From contig JAAMXY010000254.1 of NCBI GenBank assembly GCA_019677205.1, forward strand, positions 1 through 16,613: a stretch of 16,613 nt of DNA. Reading direction: 5' to 3'. Below are positions 1 to 9,844 of the stretch, in pieces. Every line of letters starts with the position of its first letter. Position 1 is the stretch's first letter. The position numbers and the translations under genes were made by a program. Under the pieces are notes generated by a model. The model was given only the letters and a program-made list of their open reading frames with translations, ran no database searches and was not told the origin of the DNA. The stretch comes from Pinguiococcus pyrenoidosus. Its lineage: Eukaryota > Sar > Pinguiophyceae > Pinguiochrysidales > Pinguiochrysidaceae.

Positions 1-964
1 ACTACGTGGTCGAGGAGAAGGCGCGTCAGATGGACCTCCTCGGGCACTATGAGCGCCAAGCCGGTGGCTACTCGGGCGGCAACAAGCGGAAGCTGAGCGT
101 CGCGTGCGCCATGATTGGCGAGCCGCGGATTGTGTTCCTGGACGAGCCGAGCACGGGCATGGACCCGCTTGCGAAGCGCTTCATGTGGGAGGTGATCTCT
201 GCGATCGCGACGCGGCAAGGCAAGTGCGCCGTAATCCTCACGACCCATTCGATGGAGGAGTGCGAAGCCCTGTGCAGTCGGATCGGCATCATGGTGGGCG
301 GGCGCTTCCGCTGCCTGGGATCTGCGCAGCGCCTGAAGACCAAGTTCGGCTTGGGCTACCAGCTCGAGGCGTCTCTCAAGCTTCCGAGCGAGGAGGAGGT
401 CACCGCCCTAGCGAGCGCGATGGGTGGGGCGGGAGAACACATCACCCGCGACAACCTTGAAGAGAAGTTCGCCCTTGCTGGTGGTGCTCGATTGGCCAAG
501 AACGTCACTCCGGAGGGATCCGGTGCATCCGTGGACTTCGACCTGACCCACTTTGGCTTCATCAGGGCCGGCGACGCGGCGACCTGGCTTGCACTCGAGA
601 AGGAGAAGCAGGCGCTCACGGACGCCCTGGAAGAGACCTATCCCGGCGTTACCCTCAGGGAAGCGCAGGGACGGAAGATGCGCTTCGAAATTCCTGGTTC
701 GCAGGCGGACGGAGCAAAGCTTCATCTCGCCGATGTCTTCGACGTGTTGGAGTCTTTGAAAGAGCCCTGCGGCATCAAGGAGTACAGCTTGTCGCAGACG
801 AGCCTCGAGCAGATCTTCAATGGGTGCGTGCTTCCCGCTCACACAAAGCTAGTTGCTCATGCCTTCTGGCTGAGTCGTCTGACGTTTCTGTTTTCCCTTC
901 GCAACGCAGGTTCGCAGCCCAGCAGGAAGAGGAGCTCGGGCATGCCGCTGGCATGGCGGCCTGA
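1..964 (+). CDS. ABCA-family ABC transporter, C-terminal nucleotide-binding domain (5' partial)
   Basis: This is the last part of an A-subfamily ABC transporter, a full-length membrane protein that moves lipids or related substrates using ATP. Exons are <1-823 and 910-964, with codons starting at base 3; about 291 residues are visible. The signature loop YSGGNKRKLS, Walker B with catalytic Glu (IVFLDEPSTGMDP) and the H-loop (LTTHSMEE) are seen in order; Walker A and all membrane segments lie outside the window to the left. The 86-bp intron 824-909 (donor GTGCGT, CTGAC at 879-883, acceptor CGCAG) removes a frame change. Splicing gives the family-typical ending SLEQIFNGFAAQQEEE, then a stop at 962-964. 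Reading through the intron instead gives an unrelated tail to 1073, which I reject. The region after the H-loop resembles what I recall of oomycete ABCA proteins. This is the second NBD, because the C-terminus follows directly. Substrate cannot be told. Confidence 0.93.
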
Positions 965-1152
965 TTCACGTGGAAAAGCAACCTCCACAGGGTATTGCCG
1001 CGCCTTCGATGATGGAGCGGTGTGTTGCGCAAAACACAAGACAAGAACATGTGGCACGCCACGTGCATTTTGATCCCCGGAATGCTGAGCTTCTTTGTAT
1101 GGACTCGATGAACCGTAAAGAGTAATGCTGTTGTTAACTTTGCTGAAGAGAA

Positions 1153-4100
1153 TCAACCTTCCTCATCCACAGTTCTCTCTGAGGGTTTTCGAAGGTCTTT
1201 CTTGTTTCGATCAGGCCTCCGTCGCCGAGGGCCTTCGCCGCGACCGCCATCCCCACGGCCATTCAGTCTATCACTTGGCCTGGCGGGTCCCCTGTTCTGG
1301 TCGTCCATTCTCGGTGCTCCAGCGTAGCCAGTTGGCCTCTCATCGCCTTCTCTGCGCCGCCTCGCGTCGGGTCGGCCGTCCCTTCTTGCCGGATTGTCTC
1401 GGCGGGGACCCTGGCGATGCTCCCTTTTCCTTCCGTCCCCTCTGCTGAGCTCCCTCCTGGGATCCCTTCGCTGCGCCTTCTTCCCGGCGGTGTGCCACCC
1501 GTCGTCTTCATCGACTCCGTCCTCATCGCGCTCTACGGAGTCCGGCTGTCGCGGCGGATGCTCCTCGACGAGCTCACGGTCGGCAGCTCCATTGCCAGGC
1601 ACCTGTTCAGCAAACTTCGCCGATGAAGTGATGGCAGTCACGGCCCTTGCCTGTGCTGCTTCCAAGTCTTTCTTGCTATAGCCGGGACGACCAGCTGGGA
1701 CCGCTGACGACGGATGTAGCCCTGCAGCAGGGGCCTGTGCTGGTGGCCTGGAGCCAGCCATCGACAGATAGCTTGCGTTGGCAGAAGCGCTCGTGGCATT
1801 GGTTCGCTTTGGCGCGGCCGAGTCGTCGCCTCCCTGGGTCCCGACTTGTCCGCCGTCAGTCGCTCGGCCTCCAAAATCTGGCATAGGTTTAACAGTCTGA
1901 GGAGGCGCACCGGCGCGATTGATCGACGGCGGAAGTGCTTGCAGCTGCGATGGAACCGCAGCAGGAGCTGCTTCCGGTCTCGAAGCGGCTGCCACACGCC
2001 CGTGACCGCCTTGCACCTGTGCCACCTGTTGTTGTTGCATCAACTCCTGCGGCAGCTGAGTAACTGCGCGGGACTGTCCAGCTTGATTAGCAAAGGCAGC
2101 TTGCATCTGCGCAGCCTGTACTTGGGCGGCCGCAACTTGTGGACCCTGAACAGGCGAAGCAAGCTGCGGGGTCCGCTGGAGCGGCATCTGTCCAGGGCTT
2201 CGGACAATCTGCGCTTGCGGAACCTGCGCTTGCGGAACCTGCGAAGCTGGCGCCTGCGCCTGCACTTGCGGGACCTGAGCCTGGGTTGCCGTTGCATGGA
2301 GGGTCGCCGGAGCCTGGAGATGCCCAGCTGTACTAGCCAGGTGGCCAGTATACATTGGCCACCTAGCATACGTCGGCCCTTGATGTGCTGGCCAATTTGG
2401 GGGTCCCCGGCCGCCGGATTGGCCCTGCGGACGCCCCACAGGCGCGAGCATCACCTGATGTTGACGAACCTGCTGCTGTTGCTGTTGCTGTTGCTGTTGT
2501 TGTTGCTGCTGCTGCTGCTGAAACGCAAGGTTGTACTGGTGCTGCATGAGACGCGGATCCGGCGTATAGGCCAACCCCTGAGCCATACCCAGCTGCGGAC
2601 TTGGATAGAACGGCTGTGGCACAGTTCGATTCCCGCCCCATTGCTGAGCGTTCGAATTCTGAGCAGGTTGGGATGTGGTTGTCGGCGGCGTGACCGAACA
2701 AGGCATCTTCCACTCCTTTGCATTTGCATTCAATGTCGAGTGTTTCACGGTTTCGCTAGACTTCTTTTCGGAAGTCTCCGTTGCCGCGGTATCTGCAGGT
2801 GGCTTTTGCTCAGCATCAGCGCCCACCACGTTCGCGGCTTGTTCGACGCTGGCTTCGACGGAGGGTTTTTCCTCTGTCGGTTTGGCACCATCGTGATTGT
2901 TCTTCAGCGCAGCACTGGCAACCTCCTCTGCGTTAGGCGACTCCTTCGGTCCCTGCGCGGTGCCTTCGCCTTGGACAGCCGCGCCAACGGTGTTCTCGTC
3001 CATCTCGTTTGCTTCACTGGCCTCCGTTCCAGCTCCCGTATCCCCCGTCGTCTGCGAAGCCAGTGCGTCTGGTTCCTCGCGCTCGGTCATCGACACCTCC
3101 ATCGGAGGCTTTCCGCTCCCTTCTCCGCCAGCCGGCGCTGCTTCAGCCTTGGGGGAGGTTCCGCCTGCTCCCTCGCTTTGAACGGACATCCCATTTTCAT
3201 CAGCGGGGCCCAAAGTGGATCCCTCCGCCCCGTCGGCGGGCAATGGGGGCTCGTCCAGTGGAGCAGGGCCACCACCCTCGTAGCTGCTGTCCTCCACACC
3301 GACGTCCCGGGAGCCGTCAACATCCTCTCCATTCGTGGGGTCGGAAACATCCAACCCGGGGCCGTCACCACTCTGATCAAAGGAATCCTCGTCGACGGCG
3401 GTGGAACCTTGCTGTGGGCGTCGCTCCGCCTCTCCCGCCTCTCCCGCTTCTTCCGGTTGTTCCTCTTCTTCCTCCACATAGTCCTGGCTCGGGTCGTAGC
3501 TCGCGATGCGTTCTTGGCATTCGCTGAGAACACGAGCGAAGTCGCTCTTACGCAGGCGCTTGATCAGATCCTTCCTGTCCTTGGGTGGGTATCCAGAGAA
3601 GTGAAGCGCGAGCAGATCCTCCACTTTGAACTTCAGCTTGAAAGGCAGATTTTCCTTCACGAGGATGAGGCGGGTGACCATCTCATCAACGAAGATGCTG
3701 CGCATCTTGCGATCCGGCTCTTGGAAGAGCTCAATGAAGACGTCATGTGCAAGCATGACGTGGGCGTAGGTCGGCGTGTCGCGCCGGAGGAATTCCTCAA
3801 GAATATGCTCCGGCTGGAGATGCGGTGCGTCCTCGAAAAGCCGCGGAGAATGCTTCCTTGCGTAGCAAAAGAAGCCCAGGGCGCCGCGCACCTTCGACCA
3901 GATCCGAGGTTCCTCGAGCTGATCGTCGAAAGGCAGGAGGATCTCGATGTTCTCGAAGACATCCTCGGCAAAGGCGTCGAAGACGTCCTTCACAAGCGTG
4001 TCCGAGGGCAGCGCGTACATGAAGCGGCACATCCTCGCGAGCTGAGCCATGTAATGCTCCTTCGCGGTGTCCGCCACCTTGCTGATGAACGCCACGAACA

Positions 4101-5081
4101 TCTTGACCAGCTCCGGATGAAGATCCGCGTTGTAGATCTCCGAGATCTCCTTCAGGAACTTGTCGAACTTCTCGTCGTTCAGCATATTCAAGTAGTGCTT
4201 GGCCTGGCGCACGTCCTGGTGAGCGAACTCGTCGAGCACTTCGATGGCCGATTGCTTCGCCTCTTCGGAGGTGGACCGGTTGCCCATGATGGCTTCCTTC
4301 ATGTTCTCGCCTTGGAGGTTGCGGTTGCCCCTTTTCGCGCCGTTGAGGAGAAGCAATCGCATCCGGGGTGCGTCGGCGTTCCAGCAAGCCCAGTGAAGGG
4401 CCGTGTAGGCACCCTCCTGCTTCTTCTTCTTCACACTGGGGACGTTCCCAGCCATCGGGAACATACGAACGAACTCGGTGTACAGCTCAAGGTCAATGCC
4501 GTCGCCTTTCTTGGTGAGGTCCACCAGGATCTCGACGATTACCTGCAGGCGGAGCTCATCGTTGCGAATCTTCTGAACCTCCCTTTGGACCTCTACGGGA
4601 GGGGTGCAACGCCACTTTCCCTGCACTCGGGTCCAGAGGATCCTCTCAGACATCTTGACCGCCAGCGTCAGGTCGGTCGGCTTCGGCGGCTCGCGGTTCT
4701 GCCGACGGCGGCCTGTCGTCGTTCGTCAGGGCGAGCGTGTGAGCCCCTCCACCCGTCCTGCAATTCGACAACAACACCGAGCTCACCTCCATCGCGTCCG
4801 TCGCGTCCGTCTCGTCCGTCGCGTCCGTCCCGGCCATCTCGACGGCCCGGCCCGGATCGATTGTCGCGATAGTTGGAGTCGCTGCGCCTCGGGGGCCCAC
4901 GCTCATCGCGGCGGCGACGTTCACCTTCGTCCCGGCGATCGCGCTCCGTGCTTCCACGCCTGCTGCCTTCGGCGGGTCCCCTCCGGCCGCTGTCCGACCC
5001 GTCACGGTCCGCGCCGCCGCGGCGATCGTTGCGCGGTGCGCTGCCGCTCCCCCGCCAGCCGGATTCACTCGTACGGTGCAT
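1153..5081 (-). CDS. Ankyrin-repeat and MIF4G-domain protein, eIF4G-like scaffold (two exons)
   Basis: This is probably a cytoplasmic RNA or translation scaffold. Exons are 5081-4787 and 4712-1153 (1284 residues). The 74-bp intron 4713-4786 (donor GTGAGC, CTGAC near the 3' end, acceptor ACAG) is inferred because the main frame has a TGA at 4726-4728, while splicing keeps frame and joins two arginine-rich stretches. The start at 5081 is chosen because an in-frame TAG lies 15 bp upstream. Visible parts: RGG/RD-rich head (residues 1-105); one ankyrin-like repeat (about 198-231, core ALHWACWNADAPRMRLLLLN); a helical MIF4G-like domain (about 271-473, start LNMLNDEKFDKFLKE, end RRx-like KFKVEDLLALHFSGYPPK); acidic E/G/A-rich region (about 505-780); 17 glutamines (830-846); Q/A/P-rich region; basic RG/RD tail. 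The MIF4G call rests on motif resemblance to eIF4G HEAT-1. No MA3 domain is seen. Alternatives are a PAIP1/CTIF-type single-MIF4G protein. It is convergent with the ABCA gene. Confidence 0.8.
2211..2240. repeat. 15-bp tandem repeat, two exact copies, in the MIF4G gene
   Basis: The unit GCGCTTGCGGAACCT on the + strand occurs twice in tandem. On the coding (-) strand it encodes a repeated A-Q-V-P-Q pattern in the Q/A/P-rich linker. It is a small in-frame minisatellite and probably length-variable. Confidence 0.9.
2470..2520. repeat. CAG/CAA trinucleotide tract encoding polyglutamine
   Basis: A mixed CTG/TTG tract on the + strand reads as 17 glutamine codons (CAG and CAA) on the - strand, within the disordered middle of the MIF4G protein. 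The mixed codons would make it less slippage-prone than pure CAG. Such tracts are common in RNA-granule proteins, but this alone proves no function. Confidence 0.95.
4794..4831. repeat. 9-bp tandem repeat encoding (RDG)n in exon 1 of the MIF4G gene
   Basis: A degenerate 9-bp unit of the type CGTCCGTCG/CGTCCGTCT repeats on the + strand and encodes successive Arg-Asp-Gly triplets just before the splice donor of exon 1. It forms the end of the arginine-rich N-terminal region, a composition typical of RNA-binding disordered segments. Confidence 0.85.
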
Positions 5082-6143
5082 GCTGCTGAGTTGTGCCTAC
5101 GAGCAAGCCAAAACGGATTTAGACCTCCGTCCGAACGGCAGCGGTTCGGCTCCATCCGGTCTGAGTGGCCGTCAGCGGCCCAGCGATCGCGCAACTTTGC
5201 GCGACAAGGTGTGCTCATTTCCGCCCTCGATCTAGAAGCTGCTCCGAGCGCCGGGAGATTCCAGGCATCGCCCATACGATTCAGCCTTCACTGGCATCGC
5301 ATGCGCTCCACACAGGTGCAGGTGCGTCCGGCTCGGACTCGATCTTCTCCAAACGCCACAGATCTTCCACATCTTCAGTCCCGAGCGGCACTGCATCGCC
5401 CAGAGAGCTCAGGTATACTACTTGAGACAGAGGAGATGCCGAGGCGGGCGACGTCCCAACCGCCGTCGCTTCCTATCGCCGGATGCACTCGCGTCGCTCA
5501 TCTGCCCAAAGTCGCGTTCGCTTCCGGCGGTCGCACAGCGGGCGATCGGCGCACCTTAAGACTGCAGGCTCCTTCTCATGCCTCTGTTTTCGCCCACCGT
5601 GGAAGATTCGGAGCTCAAACGTGAGCACAGCGCGGTTAAAGTACGCAACGAGCGGCGCCGATTCAAGGCCATTAAGACGGAGGCTGAGTTGTTAGGCAGG
5701 AGCCACTCACGCGCTGCGCACGGATTCGAACGATGAAACTTGAAGCGAGAGCTTTTCAATATTATTTTCCTCTGTTAAAGGGAGATAATCAGCTTCCGCA
5801 ACAGCGGGTGGAATCCACCACCGCGGTCCGAGCCAACGTCCGCACCAAGTTTCACCGGCCCGCACGAAAGATTTCTGCGCATGCAAACCCATCAACCCGT
5901 ATCGAAACGTTCCGTCGGATCGTTCCTGGTTCCGGGTTCTGGTTCTACGTCGTCCAGCATGTTTGTCCTTTTCTTTCCGGCTGATGATCAAATCAAACAA
6001 AGCAAAGTTCATCTCTAGCCGTCTTGCTCACGCGATTTCTAGGGCGACGCCCTCGGCTCTGTTCCCATTCGTCGAAGGCCACCAATCACGAAGGTACCCA
6101 GTGTTACGGCGCCGTCCTTCGGGCGTCCTAACGGTTCAGCGGG

Positions 6144-6160
6144 GAGAATCTTTGATTCTC
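6144..6160. repeat. Perfect 7-bp hairpin with 3-nt loop
   Basis: GAGAATC, loop TTT, then GATTCTC form a perfect short inverted repeat in the divergent intergenic region, about 250 bp upstream of the OSCA-WW start codon. Function is unknown, and a hairpin this short can occur by chance. Confidence 0.6.
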
Positions 6161-6268
6161 GATTCCCGCTTCGCATAGCAGCGACAGCGCTACAGGGAAC
6201 GTCTATCCACGCCATTCATACGGCCAGCATGGTTCCGCTGGCCTCCGCGAGGCGCTGAGCTACCGAGT

Positions 6269-6296
6269 CCCCCCCCCCTCCCCTCCCATTTTCCCC
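6269..6296 (-). promoter_or_regulatory. Possible G-quadruplex-forming tract upstream of the OSCA-WW gene
   Basis: The + strand reads ten C, T, four C, T, three C, A and four T, then four C. The - strand therefore has four G-runs of at least three separated by loops of 1-5 nt, which fits the classic G-quadruplex pattern. It sits about 115 bp before the ATG at 6412, in the promoter or 5' UTR. If transcribed, the mRNA carries the C-rich strand, so any quadruplex would form in the template DNA strand. Confidence 0.5.
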
Positions 6297-6411
6297 GTGT
6301 CTCCTCTCTCAAACTCGCAACTGGAAAGGAAACTCTTCTCTTGTGCATCTGCTGTCGTCCGCGCCGGCAGCGCTCTCGAGTCGCCAGAGGTCCTTGGAGA
6401 GCTTCGCCAAG

Positions 6412-9400
6412 ATGGATGCGCCGCCGGAGTACGAGGCGCCGTCCATCGAGAAGGCCAAGGCGCACTACAAGGACTTGCTGCCGCATCGCATCCCGGACAA
6501 CAACCACAACTCCGGTTACCGCCTGGCGCGCGTGGGCGAGAAGCTGGGTCCGAACGGCGAAGAGGCCAAGCTGTACGATTTTTTCTACAGCAACGTGCGC
6601 ACGCTGGACGAGTTCGGCATCGGCATCGCGCTGTACTTCCGCCAGCTGATCTTCATGGGCGCTGTGATGCTCATCTGCGCTCTCATCTCCTTGGCGGCCG
6701 TCGAAGGGAACACCGCGGACAACCCGGACAACTTGTCTGTGACGCTGGTGGGCTCGGTGGTGGGCGCGCGCCGGTGCAGCCTGTCGATGGAGAATCAGGG
6801 CGCGGCGGACATCTCCGTGTCCATCTTCTTGGCGGTTATGGCGCTCTTCGGCGCCGTGTTGGAGTCGCGCGCCACGAAGACCATCGACGAGAACCAGCAG
6901 ACCGCGCAGGACTACGCGGTGCGGGTGTACAACTTGCCGGATCTGCGGCGCCAGGGCGTCTCTCCCGAGCAGGAGGAGCAGTTGTACTACGACTTCTTCT
7001 CCAAGTTTGGAGACGTCGTGTTCATCACCTTCGCCATCGACAATGGAAAGCTTCTGGCACAGCTGGCGCGGAAGCGCCAGTTCGAGCACGATCTGGATGC
7101 CCTGATCGCCACGGAGATCTTTAATTCTACCGCGGCGGAGGAAGACAAGGTGCCCGTGCGCCAGGAGGCCGACGTCCATCCCATCCTCAGGTACTGCCGG
7201 GACCGCTTGGACCTGCCCATCGGGCGGACCAAGGAGTTCTACACGCGCGAAATCCATGACTCGCTGTGCCGTGCGCGGGCGCTGGTGCGCTTAGAGTACA
7301 CCACCCGCTTCGTGTTCGTCGTTTACAACCGCGAAGAGGATCAGCGGAAGTGCCTCAAGGCCTTGAGCGTGTCGCCCCTCCAGCGCGCGTGCGGCATGTC
7401 GTTCTCGAAAATCAAGTTCCCCCCGAAGTACAAGGAGCTGGGCGTAACACCCAGCTTCCTGTTCGTGGACGAACCCGTGGAGCCGTCGGAGGTGATCTAC
7501 GAGACCATGCACGTGACGGTGGAGGAGCGCATCAACCGGCTGCTTTGGACGTACAGCGCCTCGGCCGCGCTCCTGGTGATCTTCTTCTTCATCCTAGACG
7601 CCATCGTGAGCTCCGACGGCAACGGCGCCGTGTTCGTGGCCGTCACCAATGCCATGCTCCCGTTCCTCATGAAGTTCATCACGTCCTTCGAGATCCACAC
7701 CGATCAGAGCGACCGCCAGAACAGCATGCTGCTCAAGCTTATCGCCGCTCGCATGCTTAACACCGCGCTGATCCTGCACCTGGTGACGCCCTGGGAGGAC
7801 CGCTTCACGGAGGAAGCCTTGGCCAACGTGCAGGCCATTCTCATTGCCGACTGCTTTCAGACGCCGGTGATCCGCATCCTGCTGGTGCTGGCCAACCTGG
7901 GCTTCAACTACTACTTCCTCGCCCACAAGGCCAAGACGCAGGCGAAGCTCAACCTGCTGTTCCAGCCGGCCGAGTGGAACCTGGCCGAGCGCTACACCGA
8001 CATGATCAAGACCATCTTCGTGGGGTTGTTCTACAGCAGCATCCTGCCCTCGGCGCTCTTCATCACGGCGGGCGCCATGTTCGCGGGCTACGTCACGGAC
8101 AAGTTCGCTTTGTTCTACCTATGGAAGCGCCCGCCCATGCTGGACGGCAGCCTGGCCAAGATGACCCGCGAGCTGATCATCTTCTGTATCCTGGTGCATT
8201 TTGTCATGGCCCGCATCTTCTTCGCGAATTGGCCGTACCGCGACGAGGAGCAGACGCCGGCGGGCGTCGCAACTCGAAACGCTGCCCTGCGCATCATCAG
8301 CGAGTGCGTCGACGAGGAAGACGAGCAGATCGGCTGGCAGATCCCACGGCCCATCTGCAACGTGCTCCCCTGCTACCAGGACGACGCGCCCTGGTCCGAG
8401 GACCAGTCGAACGTCGTCGAGGCTTACAACGCCCTGTTCAGCACGCTTCTGGCGCTGGTTCTCCTGTACATCTTCATCTTCGGGCCGCTGCGTGGCTTCA
8501 TCTTCGTCTGCTGCGCCAAGGACTACACCTCCAGCAGCAACGTCCAGGACGTGCCCTTCAGCAAGGTGTACGGAATTGACACCTACGTCCCCTTGATCCA
8601 CCCGGCGAACCTCGTGGACGCCCTCCTTGCGACCACGTGGAGGAAGGGAAAGGTGCCCACGAGGTACTTGCCTGCGAGGCAGGCCCAAGATCCGCAGGAG
8701 ACGGAGATGATCATTCAGGAGAACACCATCGCGACGGTGGAGGAGTTCGAGCTGCCGGACGCGCAGAGGAATAGCATCAGCCTCGAGGACGTCGATCGCG
8801 CCTTCAGCTCCATCCGATTCTACGGCGACCGAATCCAGGGCATTGACTTCAGCGAGGACTCCAAGACGTGGATTCGCGCGCAGCAGAAGAAGCAGCCGCC
8901 ACCACCGCAGCCACAAGCACCACCAGCAACATTGACATCCACAAGCGCATCCGCCGCAACATCCGTGTTGCCAACCCAGCCGGCAACAACCATTTTGCCA
9001 GGAAAGGTACGACGCCTGCTCCGTCATGTTTGGCGTAGCGCAGGGGAGGAGTGTCAGCTAACCAAACTGCAAATGGTTCTAGGTGGTGGGAAAGACGGGC
9101 CCCACTACCCCCACCGTGACTGCTCCCGAAATCGACCAGGATCAGCCGAGGCATTCGCCGGTACAAGAGACGCGCAAACGCGACGCGGGACCTGTGCCGC
9201 CGCTTCCAGCAGGCTGGGAAGAAGCTACGGTACGAGCGGACAAAGCGGGCACAGTTCCGCAGAGGGGAAGTCGTCTGACGGCGATGCGCCTTAGGCTGCG
9301 GACGGCACGAAGTACTACATCGACCATAACACACGCACCACGCAGTGGGAGCGGCCTCTGCCACCGCCGGTATGCTTCCCTCCAGCCCTGGACATGTCAC

Positions 9401-9844
9401 GGGCAGAGCTCTTCACATGCTTCCGCGCGTCGCTCATCTCACGATGCTCCGCTTCTTTCCAGGGGGTGGCCAGGGTAGGAGAGAGAGAATATAGGGAGCG
9501 GGAGATGCGGCAGGACAACTCGGAGGAGGAAAAGCACCATTTGGTGCCGCAGGGCGAAGAGAAACAGCAGGCGCAAAGGGCACGGGTACTGGTGGAGACT
9601 GCAAGCCTCCAGCTGCCACCAGGGTGGGAGAGGAAGTATGACCGCAGATCAGGTCGAGCGTACTACGTGGATCACAACAACCAACGGTGAGTCCTATAAG
9701 CACAAAGCAGACATGCACTGGTTGACACGTGCGGCTTTCATCCCAAGGACGCAATGGGAGCCTCCTACGGAACTCATGAACCAGGCGGCGATGCAGCGGG
9801 CATCGTTGACGCAGCAGTCGTTCTATGCGACTGGAAATCCGTGA
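6412..9844 (+). CDS. OSCA/TMEM63 (CSC1-like) membrane protein with C-terminal tandem WW domains (five exons)
   Basis: This is a polytopic membrane protein of the OSCA/TMEM63/CSC1 type, a family of mechanically or osmotically gated cation channels. Exons are 6412-9006, 9083-9229, 9295-9369, 9463-9686 and 9748-9844 (1045 residues). The ATG at 6412 (context GCCAAGATGG) is the first in-frame ATG; the frame is open upstream only through a GTG. Visible: PPEY at residues 4-7; hydrophobic segments near 75-97 and 132-151; a cytosolic RRM-like segment beginning YAVRVYNLPD (about 168), as in the family's PHM7_cyt region; then about seven further hydrophobic segments from about 380 to 700, including RYTDMIKTIFVGLFYSS. 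WW1 (905-937: W910, YY921-922, H925, W932, P935) and WW2 (990-1020: W994, YY1006-1007, H1010, W1017, P1020) appear only after splicing. All four introns are GT-AG, 61-93 bp, and phase-consistent. Selectivity and gating cannot be read. The family call rests on topology and motif resemblance. Confidence 0.8.

Larger units (their letters stand above)
5082..6411. other. 1.3-kb divergent intergenic region between the MIF4G and OSCA-WW genes
   Basis: This stretch lies between two start codons facing away from each other and should hold both promoters and 5' UTRs. No coding sequence with recognisable domains was found on either strand. The part around 5735-6010 is visibly less GC-rich; a 101-codon ATG-started frame on the minus strand (6012-5707) has no family I recognise. 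Possible splice acceptors just upstream of both start codons leave room for 5' UTR introns. A C-rich tract at 6269-6296 and a short hairpin at 6144-6160 are listed separately. I see no convincing TATA box, tRNA or other RNA gene. Confidence 0.6.

Noticed and set aside
2470-2520. CTG/TTG tract as a leucine-rich membrane segment on the + strand
   Set aside because: The domain-bearing gene is on the minus strand, where the tract encodes polyglutamine in a Q-rich linker.
4758-4786. 29-bp intron candidate in the MIF4G gene (GTGAGC to TTGCAG)
   Set aside because: It keeps the phase but the next exon then runs into TGA at 4726-4728. The 74-bp intron ending at 4713 avoids the stop and has a CTGAC branch-like site.
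1846-4872. 1008-codon open frame on the + strand, antisense to the MIF4G gene
   Set aside because: It mirrors the coding strand: its leucine run is the complement of the polyQ tract, and it shows no domain, while the minus strand carries ankyrin, MIF4G and RG-rich parts. High GC and codon bias keep the antisense frame open.
5715-5735. tRNA T-loop-like sequence (GTTCGAATCC on the minus strand)
   Set aside because: The T-stem has a mismatch, and no matching acceptor stem, D-arm or anticodon arm is found in the 70 bases that would form the tRNA.
6190-7257. 355-codon minus-strand frame over the start of the OSCA-WW gene
   Set aside because: It is antisense to an exon with clear membrane and cytosolic domain features, and its R/H/V-rich composition is typical of shadow frames here.
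9007-9294. Unspliced tail of the OSCA frame to 9294 as the true C-terminus
   Set aside because: This extension has shuffled, low-quality composition. Splicing at 9007-9082 and onwards restores two complete WW domains with consistent phases at four introns, which chance would hardly produce.
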